A stretch of DNA of 64,000 nt from Chloroflexota bacterium (GTDB lineage Bacteria > Chloroflexota > FW602-bin22 > JACPRP01): assembly GCA_016210495.1 (NCBI GenBank), contig JACQUC010000268.1, positions 44,599 through 108,598 of the forward strand, written 5' to 3'. Made by a program: the position numbers and the translations under genes. The notes under the pieces are model-generated. The model searched no databases, was not told where the DNA came from, and saw nothing but the letters and a program-made list of their open reading frames with translations. Every line of letters starts with the position of its first letter. Position 1 is the stretch's first letter. Of this stretch, positions 24,975 to 34,895 are shown piece after piece.

Positions 24975-26018
24975 TTATTCCATTCGCAGCAGCGGCCGCA
25001 CGTCGCTGTGGAACCTGTTCAACTGCTCGATGCTGCGTAATGACCCTAGCAGCAGCACCACGGTCTTGAGCGCGGGCACCTCTTTGCCCACGTCTACCCA
25101 GCTCTGCACGTACTCCGCCACCTCGTCCCTCGTGCCGAGGGCGCCGTCTTTGGTGAGCGTTTCCAGCGAAGGATTGCCCATCGTCTGCGCGTAGCCAGAG
25201 GCTTCGTGGATTCTGTAGGTCTGCCTGGCCTCCTCGATAGCCTCCTCTTTGCTGTTGGCCACACAGACCCAACCTCCGGCGTAGAGGACGATCTCGAATT
25301 CCTCTTCTGTGATCTTGCGGCCATACTCCATTCCCATCAGCCTGATGCGCTCCATGGCGCTGGGAAGGTACTCTGCGGCTGTTTCGGGCGTGAAATGGGC
25401 GGGAAACCAGCCGTCGCCGAATCGCGCGATACGCCGCAGCACGCCTTCGGCCAGATTCGTGCGCCGTAGCTCCGCGGGGTCGGGGTTGCCGCGCGCGCCA
25501 CGGTGGAAGCCGCCGCCGATGACGATCTTGGGATACGGTTTCTGCACCGGCTTTGCCATCATTCTTGCCTCTCGAATGTCGTAGTACTTTCCTTTGAAAG
25601 TGACTTCTTCCTCCGTCCAGAGCCGCTTCATTATTTCAATCGCCTCGTCTGTGCGGCCCGCGCGCTCCTTGAAGGGCACGGCGACGTTGTGAAACTCGTT
25701 GGGGACCCAGCCGATGCCCACGCCGAGGACCAGCCGGCCGTTGGAAATCTGATCGATGGTCATCAAGCTCTGAGCCAGCATCACGGGCGGATAGAGGGGC
25801 ACTTGCAGCACCGATGTGCCCAGCCTTATCTTTTCGGTGCGGGCCGCGGCCGCGGCCATCAGGGTCAGCGTATCGATGCGCGGCACGTCCCGTATGACCA
25901 TATGGGGATACCAGCAACCGCCGTATCCCAGCTTCTCCACCTCTTCGGCGAAGCGGATGCACTGTTGGTGGCCCTCCGCCGCGTCGATGGGAGATTTGGT
26001 GAACTCGAGCTTTACCAT
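24975..26018 (-). CDS. LLM-class flavin-dependent oxidoreductase
   Basis: 347 residues from the ATG preceded by GGAGGAAAA; the frame extends 41 codons upstream without support. It has GVGIGWVPNEFHNVAVPF, GRTDEAIEIMKRLWTEEEV and KYYDIREARM plus IVIGGG. It differs from the other copies in a GRKITEEEFEIVLYAGGW segment and a longer loop. It follows the FAD reductase at 26051 by 32 bp on the same strand, so the two are likely co-transcribed. Confidence 0.9.
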   Translation of the reverse strand: MVKLEFTKSPIDAAEGHQQCIRFAEEVEKLGYGGCWYPHMVIRDVPRIDTLTLMAAAAARTEKIRLGTSVLQVPLYPPVMLAQSLMTIDQISNGRLVLGVGIGWVPNEFHNVAVPFKERAGRTDEAIEIMKRLWTEEEVTFKGKYYDIREARMMAKPVQKPYPKIVIGGGFHRGARGNPDPAELRRTNLAEGVLRRIARFGDGWFPAHFTPETAAEYLPSAMERIRLMGMEYGRKITEEEFEIVLYAGGWVCVANSKEEAIEEARQTYRIHEASGYAQTMGNPSLETLTKDGALGTRDEVAEYVQSWVDVGKEVPALKTVVLLLGSLRSIEQLNRFHSDVRPLLRME

Positions 26019-26050
26019 TGCTGATTTTCCTCCTTGGTAGTTGCTTTGGT

Positions 26051-27760
26051 CTAACCTTCCGGCCCAAACCTGTAGCGCTCCAGCGGCACCGGCTCCGTCC
26101 TTAGCGCCATGTGGTCCCCGTCGCGTCTGGCGATGATCCACCGCAGCCAGTTGGCATCGTCCCTCTCCGGGTAGTCCTCCCTGATGTGGAGACCCCGGCT
26201 CTCGGTGCGCAGCAACGACGTGCGCAGAACCAGCTCAGCGCAAACGGCCATGCTCTCGGCCTCGTGGTACTTCGCCAGTTCGTGCGGATCGGCGGCCTTG
26301 ATTCCAGGAAGCACCTCTGCCTTCACCTCTTCGATAATGCCCAGCGCTTCTTGTAGTCTGCCCCCATCTTTGAGAAAGGTGTACGGGATGGGCACCATTG
26401 CCTGCTGGACCTTCAGAATGGCCTCGTAAGGCTCAAAGCCGGTTTCTCTAGCCATCGGCGCGAAGAGCCGTTCCCGCAGCTCCTCCTGCTGTTCGTCGGC
26501 CACCTCGGGTTCGGGCGTGTCGGGAGCGAGCTTCGCTATGTTCCGCGCCGCTCTGAGAGCGCTGACAAAGCAAAAAGGAATAGCATAGGCGGGCAAGTTG
26601 GCCGGCCCGATGGCCCCTTCCGAGGCCGCGGCGACCATCATCACCGCGCCCGCGGCCCATAGTCCCTCCAAACTCGTCTTGCAGTCGAGATCTGCTTTGA
26701 CACTGCCCATAACGGCAGAAAGGGAGGGCACCCACTCGATCTTCTGCTCGCGCAGATCGATGCCGCCCTTCTCGCGCAGCAGCCTTTCCGGGTTGAGAAA
26801 CGCTCCGTGCTGGTAAGTCCATTTGTGCTGGCGCGACAGTATCACTTCGTCGAGCATGCCTGGAATCTGCGTCACGTCGAGGTACACCGGGCCGCGGCCC
26901 GCCCTGATTTCCGACACGATCGCCAGGTTCACAATGCGGTAGTTCTCTTCTCGGTTTGGAAAGTACTTCTCGAAGAAGTACTCTCCCTGGTTGTTCACCA
27001 GCCCCCGCATAAGGGCGCCGCGCTTCCAGACCTCGTAGTCCTTGGCTACGTACCCCCGAGTGATGCCATACTCGGCGTTCCGCTGCTCGGCGCCGGCCCT
27101 GTACGCCGCCGCCACCCCCTCGCCCGCATTCATCGTGAACAGCTTGCGGTTCTTGTAATTGGCGGCGCCACACGCCAGGAGAGTGGCTTTGGCCTTGAAA
27201 ACCTCGTACTCGCCCGTAAGTATGCTGAAGCCCACCGCCCCTACCACCCGCTCGCCGTCCTTGAGCAGGTCGACGACCTCGACCTTGTCCATCATCCGCA
27301 CCCCGCGGGCACGTGCCGCCTTCTTCAAGCTGAGCATCACCCGGTGCGGGATGAAGCTCGTGAGCTTGTGGGGCACCTTCCAGCTTGGCGGGTCCTCCAG
27401 GTCGATCTTGCCGTCCGCGGCCTCGATAAAAGGCACTCCCCACGTGGCCACCTCGGCGAGGGACTCGTACATGCTCCCCGCAAACGCGAACGACCAATCC
27501 TGGTCGTTCAGGTATTCGCCGTTCTTGACCAGCCACTGCACCCAGCCCTCGACGTCGCCATCAGGGGGCAGAGTTATCAAGCGCCCACCGCCCGCGGGCA
27601 CCTGGCCCGCCCAGCCAATGCCACCTTTGTCCACCACCAGAACGTCGAGGTCTGGCCGTTGCTCCTTAGTCTTGATCGCAGCCGTGAGCCCGGCTACGCT
27701 TCCGCCAACGATGAGCACATCGGTCGACACGACGTTTTCCTGATTTCTCGGCACCGCCAT
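26051..27760 (-). CDS. FAD-dependent oxidoreductase, AprA-like
   Basis: 569 residues with STDVLIVGGSVAGLTAAIKT (FAD-binding) and VVDKGGIGWAGQVPAGGG. It is strongly similar along its length to the protein at 44918-46627, including NYKNRKLFTMNAGEGVAAAY and ERYRFGPEG at the end. Unlike that copy and the one at 19294, no ferredoxin gene adjoins it, so it may use a ferredoxin encoded elsewhere. GGGAGG precedes the ATG. Confidence 0.85.
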   Translation of the reverse strand: MAVPRNQENVVSTDVLIVGGSVAGLTAAIKTKEQRPDLDVLVVDKGGIGWAGQVPAGGGRLITLPPDGDVEGWVQWLVKNGEYLNDQDWSFAFAGSMYESLAEVATWGVPFIEAADGKIDLEDPPSWKVPHKLTSFIPHRVMLSLKKAARARGVRMMDKVEVVDLLKDGERVVGAVGFSILTGEYEVFKAKATLLACGAANYKNRKLFTMNAGEGVAAAYRAGAEQRNAEYGITRGYVAKDYEVWKRGALMRGLVNNQGEYFFEKYFPNREENYRIVNLAIVSEIRAGRGPVYLDVTQIPGMLDEVILSRQHKWTYQHGAFLNPERLLREKGGIDLREQKIEWVPSLSAVMGSVKADLDCKTSLEGLWAAGAVMMVAAASEGAIGPANLPAYAIPFCFVSALRAARNIAKLAPDTPEPEVADEQQEELRERLFAPMARETGFEPYEAILKVQQAMVPIPYTFLKDGGRLQEALGIIEEVKAEVLPGIKAADPHELAKYHEAESMAVCAELVLRTSLLRTESRGLHIREDYPERDDANWLRWIIARRDGDHMALRTEPVPLERYRFGPEG

Positions 27761-27778
27761 CGGTGATGCACCTCCCGA

Positions 27779-27922
27779 TCACTTGCCTTGAAGTATGTCG
27801 GCGATCTCCTTCGCGATCTGCTTGCCCTTGTCCGAGAGGAAGAACTGCACTGAGTCAGGCGATTTGTCCTGTTCGAAGACGCGAAGACCCAGCTTCATGT
27901 CTTGCTGGTGAATGTCAAACGA
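27779..27922 (-). pseudogene. Solute-binding protein C-terminal remnant
   Basis: The minus-strand frame ends FDIHQQDMKLGLRVFEQDKS, then PDSVQFFLSDKGKQIAKEIADILQGK and TGA at 27779. This is the last 47 or so residues of an SBP, most like the SBP at 34896-36131 (same FQQDKSPESVQFFLSDKGKQ region). Nothing upstream of it is retained: the next gene on that strand, the FAD reductase at 27915-29654, ends within it in a different frame. It is therefore the scar of a deleted binding protein, not a gene. Confidence 0.85.
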
Positions 27923-29654
27923 AAAAGAATTGCACCGGTGCGGGCTTCTTTCCGCGTACCGGAGGCTTCAGCGAGTACCTTTCGAAAGGAACGTCCTCGG
28001 TCCAGATCCGGGTGCCATCCCCGGTTTCTTGCACGACCAACCATTTCAGCCAGTTGTCGTCGTCGCGGTACGGAAACTCCTCGCGGAAGTGGCTGGCGCG
28101 TGATTCGGTCCTGACCAGGGCCGCGCCCAGCGCCAGTTTGGCGACGAGCACGTAGTTGTGAAGCTCGATTGCCTTCACCGCCTCGTGGACGTCGCGCGCG
28201 TACAGATTGGGCAGCTTCTCCTGCTCCAACTGCTCGAACCAGGCGGTCGTCTCTTCCAGCCTGCTGGCGTGCCGGAAGAAGTTGTACTGCGCTGGCGTTA
28301 ACCTCCTCCGGATCTCTTCGTTCACCTGGTCCGGCTCGATACCGTGGTCACGCCTCGTCGGTGCCAGGTGCGCGTCGAGCAAACGTCGCGCGCCACCTGC
28401 CTCCACTTCCGGCCAGGCAGCCTCCAGCGCGGTCCTGGCCGCACTCTCTCCGGCTCGGTAGCCGAAAACGCAGCAGTTTGCCAGATTGACCCCTCCGACC
28501 GAATACGTGCCGTGCGCCAGGGTTGCGGTCGCCGTCCCCGCCCCGAACAGGCCAGGCATACTGGATCGGCCATCCTTATCCACCCGCATGCCGCCGCTGC
28601 CCGATGACGACCCGCCGATTCTGATCGAGGGGGAACACTCTACCATCTTCTCCCTGATGTCGATGCCTGCCGCATCGAAGATGCGCATCGACTTCGGGAT
28701 GACGCGGCGGAATCTCTGGATCGCCTCCGGCGGCAGATGCCGCATGTCGACGTAGACGGGCCCCCGCCCCTCCAAAGCCTCCTTGCAGAAGGCCATGCAC
28801 AGGTAGTACGTTTTCGTCCGCTCCGCCAGCTCCGGATCGTACTTCGGCATAAATCGCTCGCCCAGCGCATTGACGATCCTGGCACCGCTCCCCTGCATCA
28901 TGTTGATGCCGGCGGTGTGGAATCGTCGCTCCCAAACGGTGATGTTGCACCCGGTCATAAACTCCAGGCCGAGCTGCTGGGCTCCCGCTCGCATTGTCGC
29001 CGCGACGCCGTCGCCCGCCAGGTTATCGCAACAGCCGCCACCGACCCGGTATGAGGTGTAGCCCGCCGCCATGACGACGGCCTTGCTTCTGAACAAGTAG
29101 GTTTCGCCGCTCCTAACGTCGAAGCCCATGGCGCCCACGATGCTCCCGTCGGTCGGGTACTTGCCATCGGATGTGAGGAGATCGGTGATCATTACACGCT
29201 CTACCAGTCGCACGCCCTTCCCAACCACCTGCTTGCGCATTCCATCCATCATCTTGCGTCCGTGGAACATCAAGATGCGGGTGGTTTTATGGGCGCGCCC
29301 GATGGTGCGCACGACCTGGCCGGAGGCGTCCCGCTCGAAGGGGAAGCCCCAACCGTCCATCTGGCTGACTCTTTGAATCTGATCCTGGAGCAGAACGTCG
29401 ACGGCGTCCTGGTCGTTCAAGTAGTCACCGCGCTCGAAGATCTCCTTTTTCCAGAGATCGAGGTCGTCGTCGGGCTGGGGAGCCAGCATCACCCCGGCCG
29501 CGAAAGTTGAGGCGCCGGAACGGGCCACCATGGCCTTCTCCACCAGCGTCACGTCGACCGGAAAATCTTTCGCGCGGACGGCGGCCCAGGTTCCCGCCAG
29601 ACCGCCGCCAATCACCAGTACGTCAGTATCGATTAGATTATCGAATTCGTGCAC
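27915..29654 (-). CDS. FAD-dependent oxidoreductase (fumarate reductase/succinate dehydrogenase flavoprotein family)
   Basis: 579 residues with DTDVLVIGGGLAGTWAAVRA, VEKAMVARSG and a GAGTATATLAHGTYSVGG segment. It is a more divergent member than the copies at 26051 and 44918, with longer insertions and a C-terminus of PPVRGKKPAPVQFFFV. The GTG start directly follows the TGA of the SBP upstream (TGAGTG at 29652-29657) and is served by GGAGGG, so translation is probably coupled. The last 8 bases overlap an SBP remnant, and the end may be altered by that junction. Confidence 0.82.
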   Translation of the reverse strand: MHEFDNLIDTDVLVIGGGLAGTWAAVRAKDFPVDVTLVEKAMVARSGASTFAAGVMLAPQPDDDLDLWKKEIFERGDYLNDQDAVDVLLQDQIQRVSQMDGWGFPFERDASGQVVRTIGRAHKTTRILMFHGRKMMDGMRKQVVGKGVRLVERVMITDLLTSDGKYPTDGSIVGAMGFDVRSGETYLFRSKAVVMAAGYTSYRVGGGCCDNLAGDGVAATMRAGAQQLGLEFMTGCNITVWERRFHTAGINMMQGSGARIVNALGERFMPKYDPELAERTKTYYLCMAFCKEALEGRGPVYVDMRHLPPEAIQRFRRVIPKSMRIFDAAGIDIREKMVECSPSIRIGGSSSGSGGMRVDKDGRSSMPGLFGAGTATATLAHGTYSVGGVNLANCCVFGYRAGESAARTALEAAWPEVEAGGARRLLDAHLAPTRRDHGIEPDQVNEEIRRRLTPAQYNFFRHASRLEETTAWFEQLEQEKLPNLYARDVHEAVKAIELHNYVLVAKLALGAALVRTESRASHFREEFPYRDDDNWLKWLVVQETGDGTRIWTEDVPFERYSLKPPVRGKKPAPVQFFFV

Positions 29655-30884
29655 TCACCCTCCCCGGAGGATTCGCCCGACCTCGTCCTCCAACTGCTTG
29701 CCCTTGTCCGACAGGAGAAATTCCATCGCCCCAGGCCACGTCTGCGGGTTAAACTGCTTCAGGCCCAATTTCGCATCTTGCTGGTGAATGTCGAACTCGA
29801 TGTTACCGGGGTAGAACATACTCCCCCGGCCCGAGCCGTTGTAAATCTTGTGTCCGTCCGGGCTGGCGAGGAACAGTGCTATCAGCTTGGCGGCATTGGG
29901 CTGCTTGGACCCCTTCATCACGTGCATAGTGTGGATGGAAAACCACGAAAAGTCGGGAGACACCCACTCCACCGGAAGGCCCTTCTGCTTGACATCGCCG
30001 TATATCGCCGATCCGGTCAAAAGGATCGGGTACTCGTTGGCCATAAAGCGGGTCTGGCCACGGGCATAGACTTCCAGCACTGGGTTGTTCTTCATGAATG
30101 CGCGAAGGTCCGCCAGGGTCTTGTCGGTGCCCCTGACGAAGGCGATGTTGACGTAGTTAGTTGCGTAATTGTAGGCGGCGATCTTCCCGCGCCATTTGGG
30201 GTCGGTAAGGTCGCCAAAAGACTTGGGCGCCTCGGCGGCGGGAATCACCTTCGGATTGTAGACCATGCCGATGTGGCCGGTGTAGGGTGAGATAGCATAG
30301 CCGTCAAACTGGATCACTTCCCGAGGCGTACCCTCGATCAGCAGAGGTGCCCAGTTGACTTTCTCCACGATGGCGGCGTTGATCGACTGGGCGGCAGTGG
30401 AGTCTGAGAGCGGCAGAAGGTCGTAGCTGGGCTGCGTCCCCGCTTTGTACTCCGCGATGGCTTTGGCTACCGCCGCCGGGTAGCTATCGCTCGGCGAGGC
30501 ATCGATCTCCAAATCGATGCCAAACTTCCTTTTGATACCCTCTCTTATGGGTTGCGCTTCGACGCCCGAGTGCAGCTTTATGGACGCCTTTCCTTCCTTC
30601 TTAGCCGCTTCGATGAGCTGGGTCAATTCGGGGGAAGGGCCTTTCGCTGCGGGCGCGGGCGCTGCCTTGGCCACCGGCGTGGCAGGCGCAGCGGGTGCAG
30701 CAGTTGGGGCAGACGCGGCCGGCGCAGGGGTTGCCTTGGGAGCGGCGGAAGTCGGTGCCGGCGGGACGGGCGTGGGCGAGGCGGCCGGGGCACAGGACGC
30801 AACTGTGGCAATCAGCAGCGCACAGGCTAACAGCACCACGCCTGCACCGACTCTGGTCTGCAATGTCGTTCCTATTGTTTTCAT
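29655..30884 (-). CDS. ABC transporter solute-binding lipoprotein
   Basis: 409 residues from the ATG after GGAGGTG. The lipobox ends at Cys31 (VASC), then an Ala/Pro-rich linker and a type 2 binding fold (GSGRGSMFYPGNIEFDIHQQ near the end). It is flanked by an LLM gene and an FAD reductase. The nearest transporter core (31945-34851) is upstream in the same direction, so this SBP may share it. Ligand unknown. Confidence 0.85.
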   Translation of the reverse strand: MKTIGTTLQTRVGAGVVLLACALLIATVASCAPAASPTPVPPAPTSAAPKATPAPAASAPTAAPAAPATPVAKAAPAPAAKGPSPELTQLIEAAKKEGKASIKLHSGVEAQPIREGIKRKFGIDLEIDASPSDSYPAAVAKAIAEYKAGTQPSYDLLPLSDSTAAQSINAAIVEKVNWAPLLIEGTPREVIQFDGYAISPYTGHIGMVYNPKVIPAAEAPKSFGDLTDPKWRGKIAAYNYATNYVNIAFVRGTDKTLADLRAFMKNNPVLEVYARGQTRFMANEYPILLTGSAIYGDVKQKGLPVEWVSPDFSWFSIHTMHVMKGSKQPNAAKLIALFLASPDGHKIYNGSGRGSMFYPGNIEFDIHQQDAKLGLKQFNPQTWPGAMEFLLSDKGKQLEDEVGRILRGG

Positions 30885-30900
30885 TGCTTCACCTCCAAGG

Positions 30901-31929
30901 TTATTGGTCCAACAAGGGCTGGACCTGCGCATGGAATTTCCTCAGTTGCTCGATGGGGTCGAGCGAGCCAATGTTGAGTTGAATCCTCTTGAGCGCGGGC
31001 ACGTGCTTCTTGACGGCAAGCCAACTGTTGACCATAGCCGCAACCTCTTCGGCGGGCCCGCACGCTCCGTGGTGGACCAAATCTTCGAAAGAAGGGTTGC
31101 CTGCTACCTGGAGAAAGCCCCGCGCCGAGCGCGACGAATAGAGCCCTAGCGCTTCCTCCACCGCCTTCTGCTTGTTTTCGTTGACGTTGAATGGGGATGT
31201 CTCGGCGACCAGCTCGAACTCCTCGTCGCTAATCGTGCGTCCCTCCTCCCGCGCCGCGGCCCTTATTCTCTCCAGCGCCTCTGAGAAGACCTCGACGGCG
31301 TTCTCCGGCGAGATGACGTGAGGGCTTATCCAACCATCGCCCACCCGCGCGATGCGCCGGATGGCCCTTTCGCTCCAGACCGGGCGGGGCTTCTCTCCGG
31401 GGTATCCCTGCTGCCCGATGTTGTAAACGCCCCCGATGATGATCTTGGGATGTGGCTTTTGCACCGGCTTCGGTATCAGTCTTGCCTCCCGCAGCGTGTA
31501 GTACTTGCCCTCGTGGGTGACCTCCTCCTCGGTCCACAGGCGCTTGATGATCTGGAGTGCCTCGTCGGTGCGGCCGGCACGCTCCTTGAACGACAAGCCC
31601 AGGTTGGCAAACTCGTGGGGCAGCCAGCCCGTGCCCGCGCCGAGAACCAGGCGCCCGTTGGACAAGTGGTCGATGGTCATCAAAGTTTGGGCAAGGGCAA
31701 ATGGAGGGTATAGAGGTATTTGAAGAACCGCAGTTCCGATCCTGATCTTGCTCGTCCGCGTCGCCACACCCGCGAGAACCGTTAGCGTCTCGAGGCTGGG
31801 TATGTCCCTGGCGATGGCGTGGGGATACCAGAAGCCGCTGTAGCCCAGTCGCTCGATTTCCTCGGCAAAGCCCACGCACATCTCCGCCGAGGCAGGAGCC
31901 AGTGCCTTCCTGAATTCGATCTCTACCAT
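30901..31929 (-). CDS. LLM-class flavin-dependent oxidoreductase
   Basis: 342 residues with GAGTGWLPHEFANLGLSF, ERAGRTDEALQIIKRLW, KYYTLREARL and IIIGGVY. Together with the copy at 40805 it forms the closest LLM pair here (both start with an EFRK...PASAE motif and share YSGFWYPHA). It starts 15 bp after the end of the ABC ATPase gene and ends 16 bp before the SBP start, so it belongs to the transporter operon. Confidence 0.9.
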   Translation of the reverse strand: MVEIEFRKALAPASAEMCVGFAEEIERLGYSGFWYPHAIARDIPSLETLTVLAGVATRTSKIRIGTAVLQIPLYPPFALAQTLMTIDHLSNGRLVLGAGTGWLPHEFANLGLSFKERAGRTDEALQIIKRLWTEEEVTHEGKYYTLREARLIPKPVQKPHPKIIIGGVYNIGQQGYPGEKPRPVWSERAIRRIARVGDGWISPHVISPENAVEVFSEALERIRAAAREEGRTISDEEFELVAETSPFNVNENKQKAVEEALGLYSSRSARGFLQVAGNPSFEDLVHHGACGPAEEVAAMVNSWLAVKKHVPALKRIQLNIGSLDPIEQLRKFHAQVQPLLDQ

Positions 31930-31944
31930 CGATGAACCCCCATA

Positions 31945-33045
31945 TTACTTGGTCGGCAGCATCAGGCAGTGCTCAGGCGGCGCGTGCAGGTAGGCCTTCT
32001 GGCCGGGTGCCAGCTTGGCCAGGCCGTGGACTTTCACCTCGATTAGCGTGTCCCCAACACGCACCTGGCACTCGGTGTTCTCTCCGGTGAACGTCAGCAC
32101 ATCTATGGTGCTCTGAAGCACGTTGTATCTCGCGTCGGGTTCGTGGGCATAAATACTTATGGCCTCGGGCCGCAAAGACAGCATCACCTCGTCACCCTGC
32201 TTCACGGCCTCCGCGCTCACACTCCGCAATCGCCCGAAGTTGGTTTCTACGAGCCATTCCTGCCGGTCCTCCGCCCTACCTACTACGGTTCCCTTTACGA
32301 GATTGGCACGGCCCACGAATCCGGCGACGAAGCCGTCACGCGGCGACAGATAGATATCCCGCGGCGACCCTTCTTGGATGATCAGTCCATCGTGCATGAC
32401 GGCGATCGTGTCGGAGAGGGAGAGGGCCTCGACCTGGTCGTGTGTGACGTAAAGCGTCGTCAGCCGGAAGGTCTGGGCCAACCGCTTGATCTCCTTGCGC
32501 ATCTCGTCGCGCAGCCTGGCATCCAGGTTGCTCAAGGGCTCGTCCATAAGCAGCAGCGCGGGCCGGCGCACCAACGCGCGGGCCAGGGCAACGCGCTGTT
32601 GCTGGCCACCGCTCAGTAACGAGGCAGGACGGCTTTCCAGCCCCTCCAGGTGTACCGACGCCAGCGCCTCCTCTACACTTGTTTTTACCTCCGCCTTGGA
32701 ATGCCTCTCCCTGCCGTGCACCAGGGGAAAAGCCACGTTGTCGAAGACGTTCATATGCGGCCAAATAGCGTAGGACTGAAACACCATGCTGATGTCTCGC
32801 TGGTGGGCCGGCATCGAGACGTTCCTGGAGGCCGAAAAAACCGTGTTCGGTCCCAACTGGATTTCGCCCTCCTCCGGGTGCTCGAGTCCCGCTACGCACC
32901 GTAGCGTGGTGCTCTTGCCGCAGCCACTCGGTCCCAGCAGCGTGTAGAACTCTCCGTCGCCAATATCGAAGCTAACGCCCCTGAGAGCCGGCACTCGCCT
33001 GCCCTCCGCAACGTAAGCCTTGTGTAAGCTGACTACCTTTAACAT
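31945..33045 (-). CDS. ABC transporter ATP-binding protein, PotA/FbpC type
   Basis: 366 residues starting at MLKVVSLHKAY after GGGAGGAACTTCG. It has Walker A GPSGCGKST (about 38-46), signature LSGGQQQR, Walker B LLLMDEP and an H-loop, then a C-terminal TOBE-like regulatory region from about 240. It powers import through the permease at 33097. The spacing to the permease gene is 51 bp. It is the only ATPase of an importer in the window and might serve several SBPs. Confidence 0.92.
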   Translation of the reverse strand: MLKVVSLHKAYVAEGRRVPALRGVSFDIGDGEFYTLLGPSGCGKSTTLRCVAGLEHPEEGEIQLGPNTVFSASRNVSMPAHQRDISMVFQSYAIWPHMNVFDNVAFPLVHGRERHSKAEVKTSVEEALASVHLEGLESRPASLLSGGQQQRVALARALVRRPALLLMDEPLSNLDARLRDEMRKEIKRLAQTFRLTTLYVTHDQVEALSLSDTIAVMHDGLIIQEGSPRDIYLSPRDGFVAGFVGRANLVKGTVVGRAEDRQEWLVETNFGRLRSVSAEAVKQGDEVMLSLRPEAISIYAHEPDARYNVLQSTIDVLTFTGENTECQVRVGDTLIEVKVHGLAKLAPGQKAYLHAPPEHCLMLPTK

Positions 33046-33096
33046 CGAAGTTCCTCCCGTCATCTCTTGTTAAGGTTGCCGGTGGTCAGAAGATTC

Positions 33097-34851
33097 CTAT
33101 CGTCGGCGAAGCCCATAGACGTACTGGGATGCTGTTCGCAACAGTATGACGACGATGATCATTGTGCCCACAAACATGATGACTCCCAGCGCAGCCGCCT
33201 GGGATGGCTTGTTGGCACCCCAAAGCGTCCAGATGACCGTCGAGAATACCTTGTTCTGGGGGGTTTGCAGGAACAGGGCCATGGTGACTTCTCGGTACGA
33301 GAGTAGACCGACCCAAAGTCCACTGTAAAACAAAGCCGGAGCCAGCAGCGGTAGTATGACCTTCCTGATGGCAGTGATCCTGGACCCTCCGCTGGTGGAA
33401 ACCGCCTCCTCCAGGTCCCGATGTATCTGGATCAGCGCCCCGTTGATCGTTCTGGTGCCAAAGCTCACGTATGCAACCACGTGGGCCAGAATGATCACAA
33501 CCAGACTGCCGTACAGCGGCAGGACTTTGCCCAGCGACAGGGCGATGAAGGCGATGGCGAAGGCGAAGGCGATGCTCGGCACGGCGTGGGGCAACATCGC
33601 GACCGAGTCCAGGGTGTACCTTCCCGGCATGCGCGTGCGAAGTACCACCCAGGAGATGATCGTGCTGACAAACAGAACGCCGAACATCACTGCCAATACC
33701 ATAATAAGCGTGTTGGTCAGCGGTCTGCCCAGCAAAGCGTCGATGGCATACCGATAGCCTTCGGCGTTAATGCTGGCGAAGGCCTCCGAGCTTGGCAAAC
33801 GGATGTACGGGACAAGTGAGGTCCAGATGAGGACCAGCAACGGGAGAAACAACTCCAGGAAGAAGAAGATCGACACGAAGCCTACGCCGGCCCATTTCCA
33901 CGGCCCCAGCTCGACTAGCTTCGGCTTGTAGCCCTTCCCCGTGACCACGGCGTAGCGATAACTGCGACGCAGCATTTTCTGGTAGTAATAGAGGGCAATC
34001 AGCGTGGGCACTAGCAGCACAACGCCGTACACTCCTGCAACCCCATACCTTGGCAGACCTATGTCCGTGTGTACTGTGTAGAACATCAGGGTGCTCAGGA
34101 CGTGGATGCGGCTCGGCGCCCCGAGCAGAGCCGGCGTGTCGAACATCGACACGGCGGTCATGAAATTATAGATACCAGCCGCGGCCAATGCGGGGGCGAT
34201 TAGCGGAAGTGATATGCGGCGCATCACACTGAGTTTTCGCGCTCCGCTCACCTCCGCCGACTCCTCTAGCGCAGGGTCCACGGCTAGAAAGGCCGCCGAG
34301 ATCATAAAAAACATCACGGCCGTGAGCCCGAGGCCCTGCACGAACGCTATGCCGGGCAGGTTGTAGATGCTCAACGGGCCTTCGTCGGTCGGCAAGAATA
34401 TCCTCAGGAACTGATTCACCAGGCCGATCTTGGGGCTGAGCAGCAGAATCCAGGCGATGGCTCGCAAGAAGCCCGGGATCGTGATGCCGAGGTACATCAG
34501 CGTGAGGAAGACGGTCTTGAATGGCATCGATGTTCGGTGAATGAGCCAGGCGATTGGTACCGCGAAAAAGAAGTTTATCGCGACCGTGCCGAGGCCCAGC
34601 CAAATGGTGTTGGTCAGCGCTCGGTAAGTCACCGAGCTGAACATCACATCCGAGTAGTTGACCAGAGACAGCTTGCCCTCGACGCCTGGCAGGCCGTCGA
34701 TGACTGTCGCGTACAGGACAACCACCACGAGCCCCACGATGAAGAGCGCGGCCAGCAAGGCAATGGCGAACAGGGGCGTTTCCGGTCTCAACAGGCTTGC
34801 TATCGATGTAGCCCTGGGTCGTCCCCCGGCGCGCGCTTCGACTACGGCCAA
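33097..34851 (-). CDS. ABC transporter permease, two fused domains (FbpB-like)
   Basis: 584 residues in one chain with about 12 membrane segments and two permease domains. Each carries an EAA-type loop contacting the ATPase: EESAEVSGARKLSVMRRISL and EEAVSTSGGSRITAIRKVIL. Fused double permeases are typical of Fe3+ and related importers. The start is a TTG preceded by GGAGGTACC. With the upstream SBP (34896) and downstream ATPase it forms a complete importer. The substrate could be an Fe3+ chelate, but the catabolic neighbours suggest an organic anion; I cannot choose. Confidence 0.9.
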   Translation of the reverse strand: MAVVEARAGGRPRATSIASLLRPETPLFAIALLAALFIVGLVVVVLYATVIDGLPGVEGKLSLVNYSDVMFSSVTYRALTNTIWLGLGTVAINFFFAVPIAWLIHRTSMPFKTVFLTLMYLGITIPGFLRAIAWILLLSPKIGLVNQFLRIFLPTDEGPLSIYNLPGIAFVQGLGLTAVMFFMISAAFLAVDPALEESAEVSGARKLSVMRRISLPLIAPALAAAGIYNFMTAVSMFDTPALLGAPSRIHVLSTLMFYTVHTDIGLPRYGVAGVYGVVLLVPTLIALYYYQKMLRRSYRYAVVTGKGYKPKLVELGPWKWAGVGFVSIFFFLELFLPLLVLIWTSLVPYIRLPSSEAFASINAEGYRYAIDALLGRPLTNTLIMVLAVMFGVLFVSTIISWVVLRTRMPGRYTLDSVAMLPHAVPSIAFAFAIAFIALSLGKVLPLYGSLVVIILAHVVAYVSFGTRTINGALIQIHRDLEEAVSTSGGSRITAIRKVILPLLAPALFYSGLWVGLLSYREVTMALFLQTPQNKVFSTVIWTLWGANKPSQAAALGVIMFVGTMIIVVILLRTASQYVYGLRRR

Positions 34852-34895
34852 TTACGGTACCTCCCCCCTGATGGCATAGACTAGGACGACAGCTT

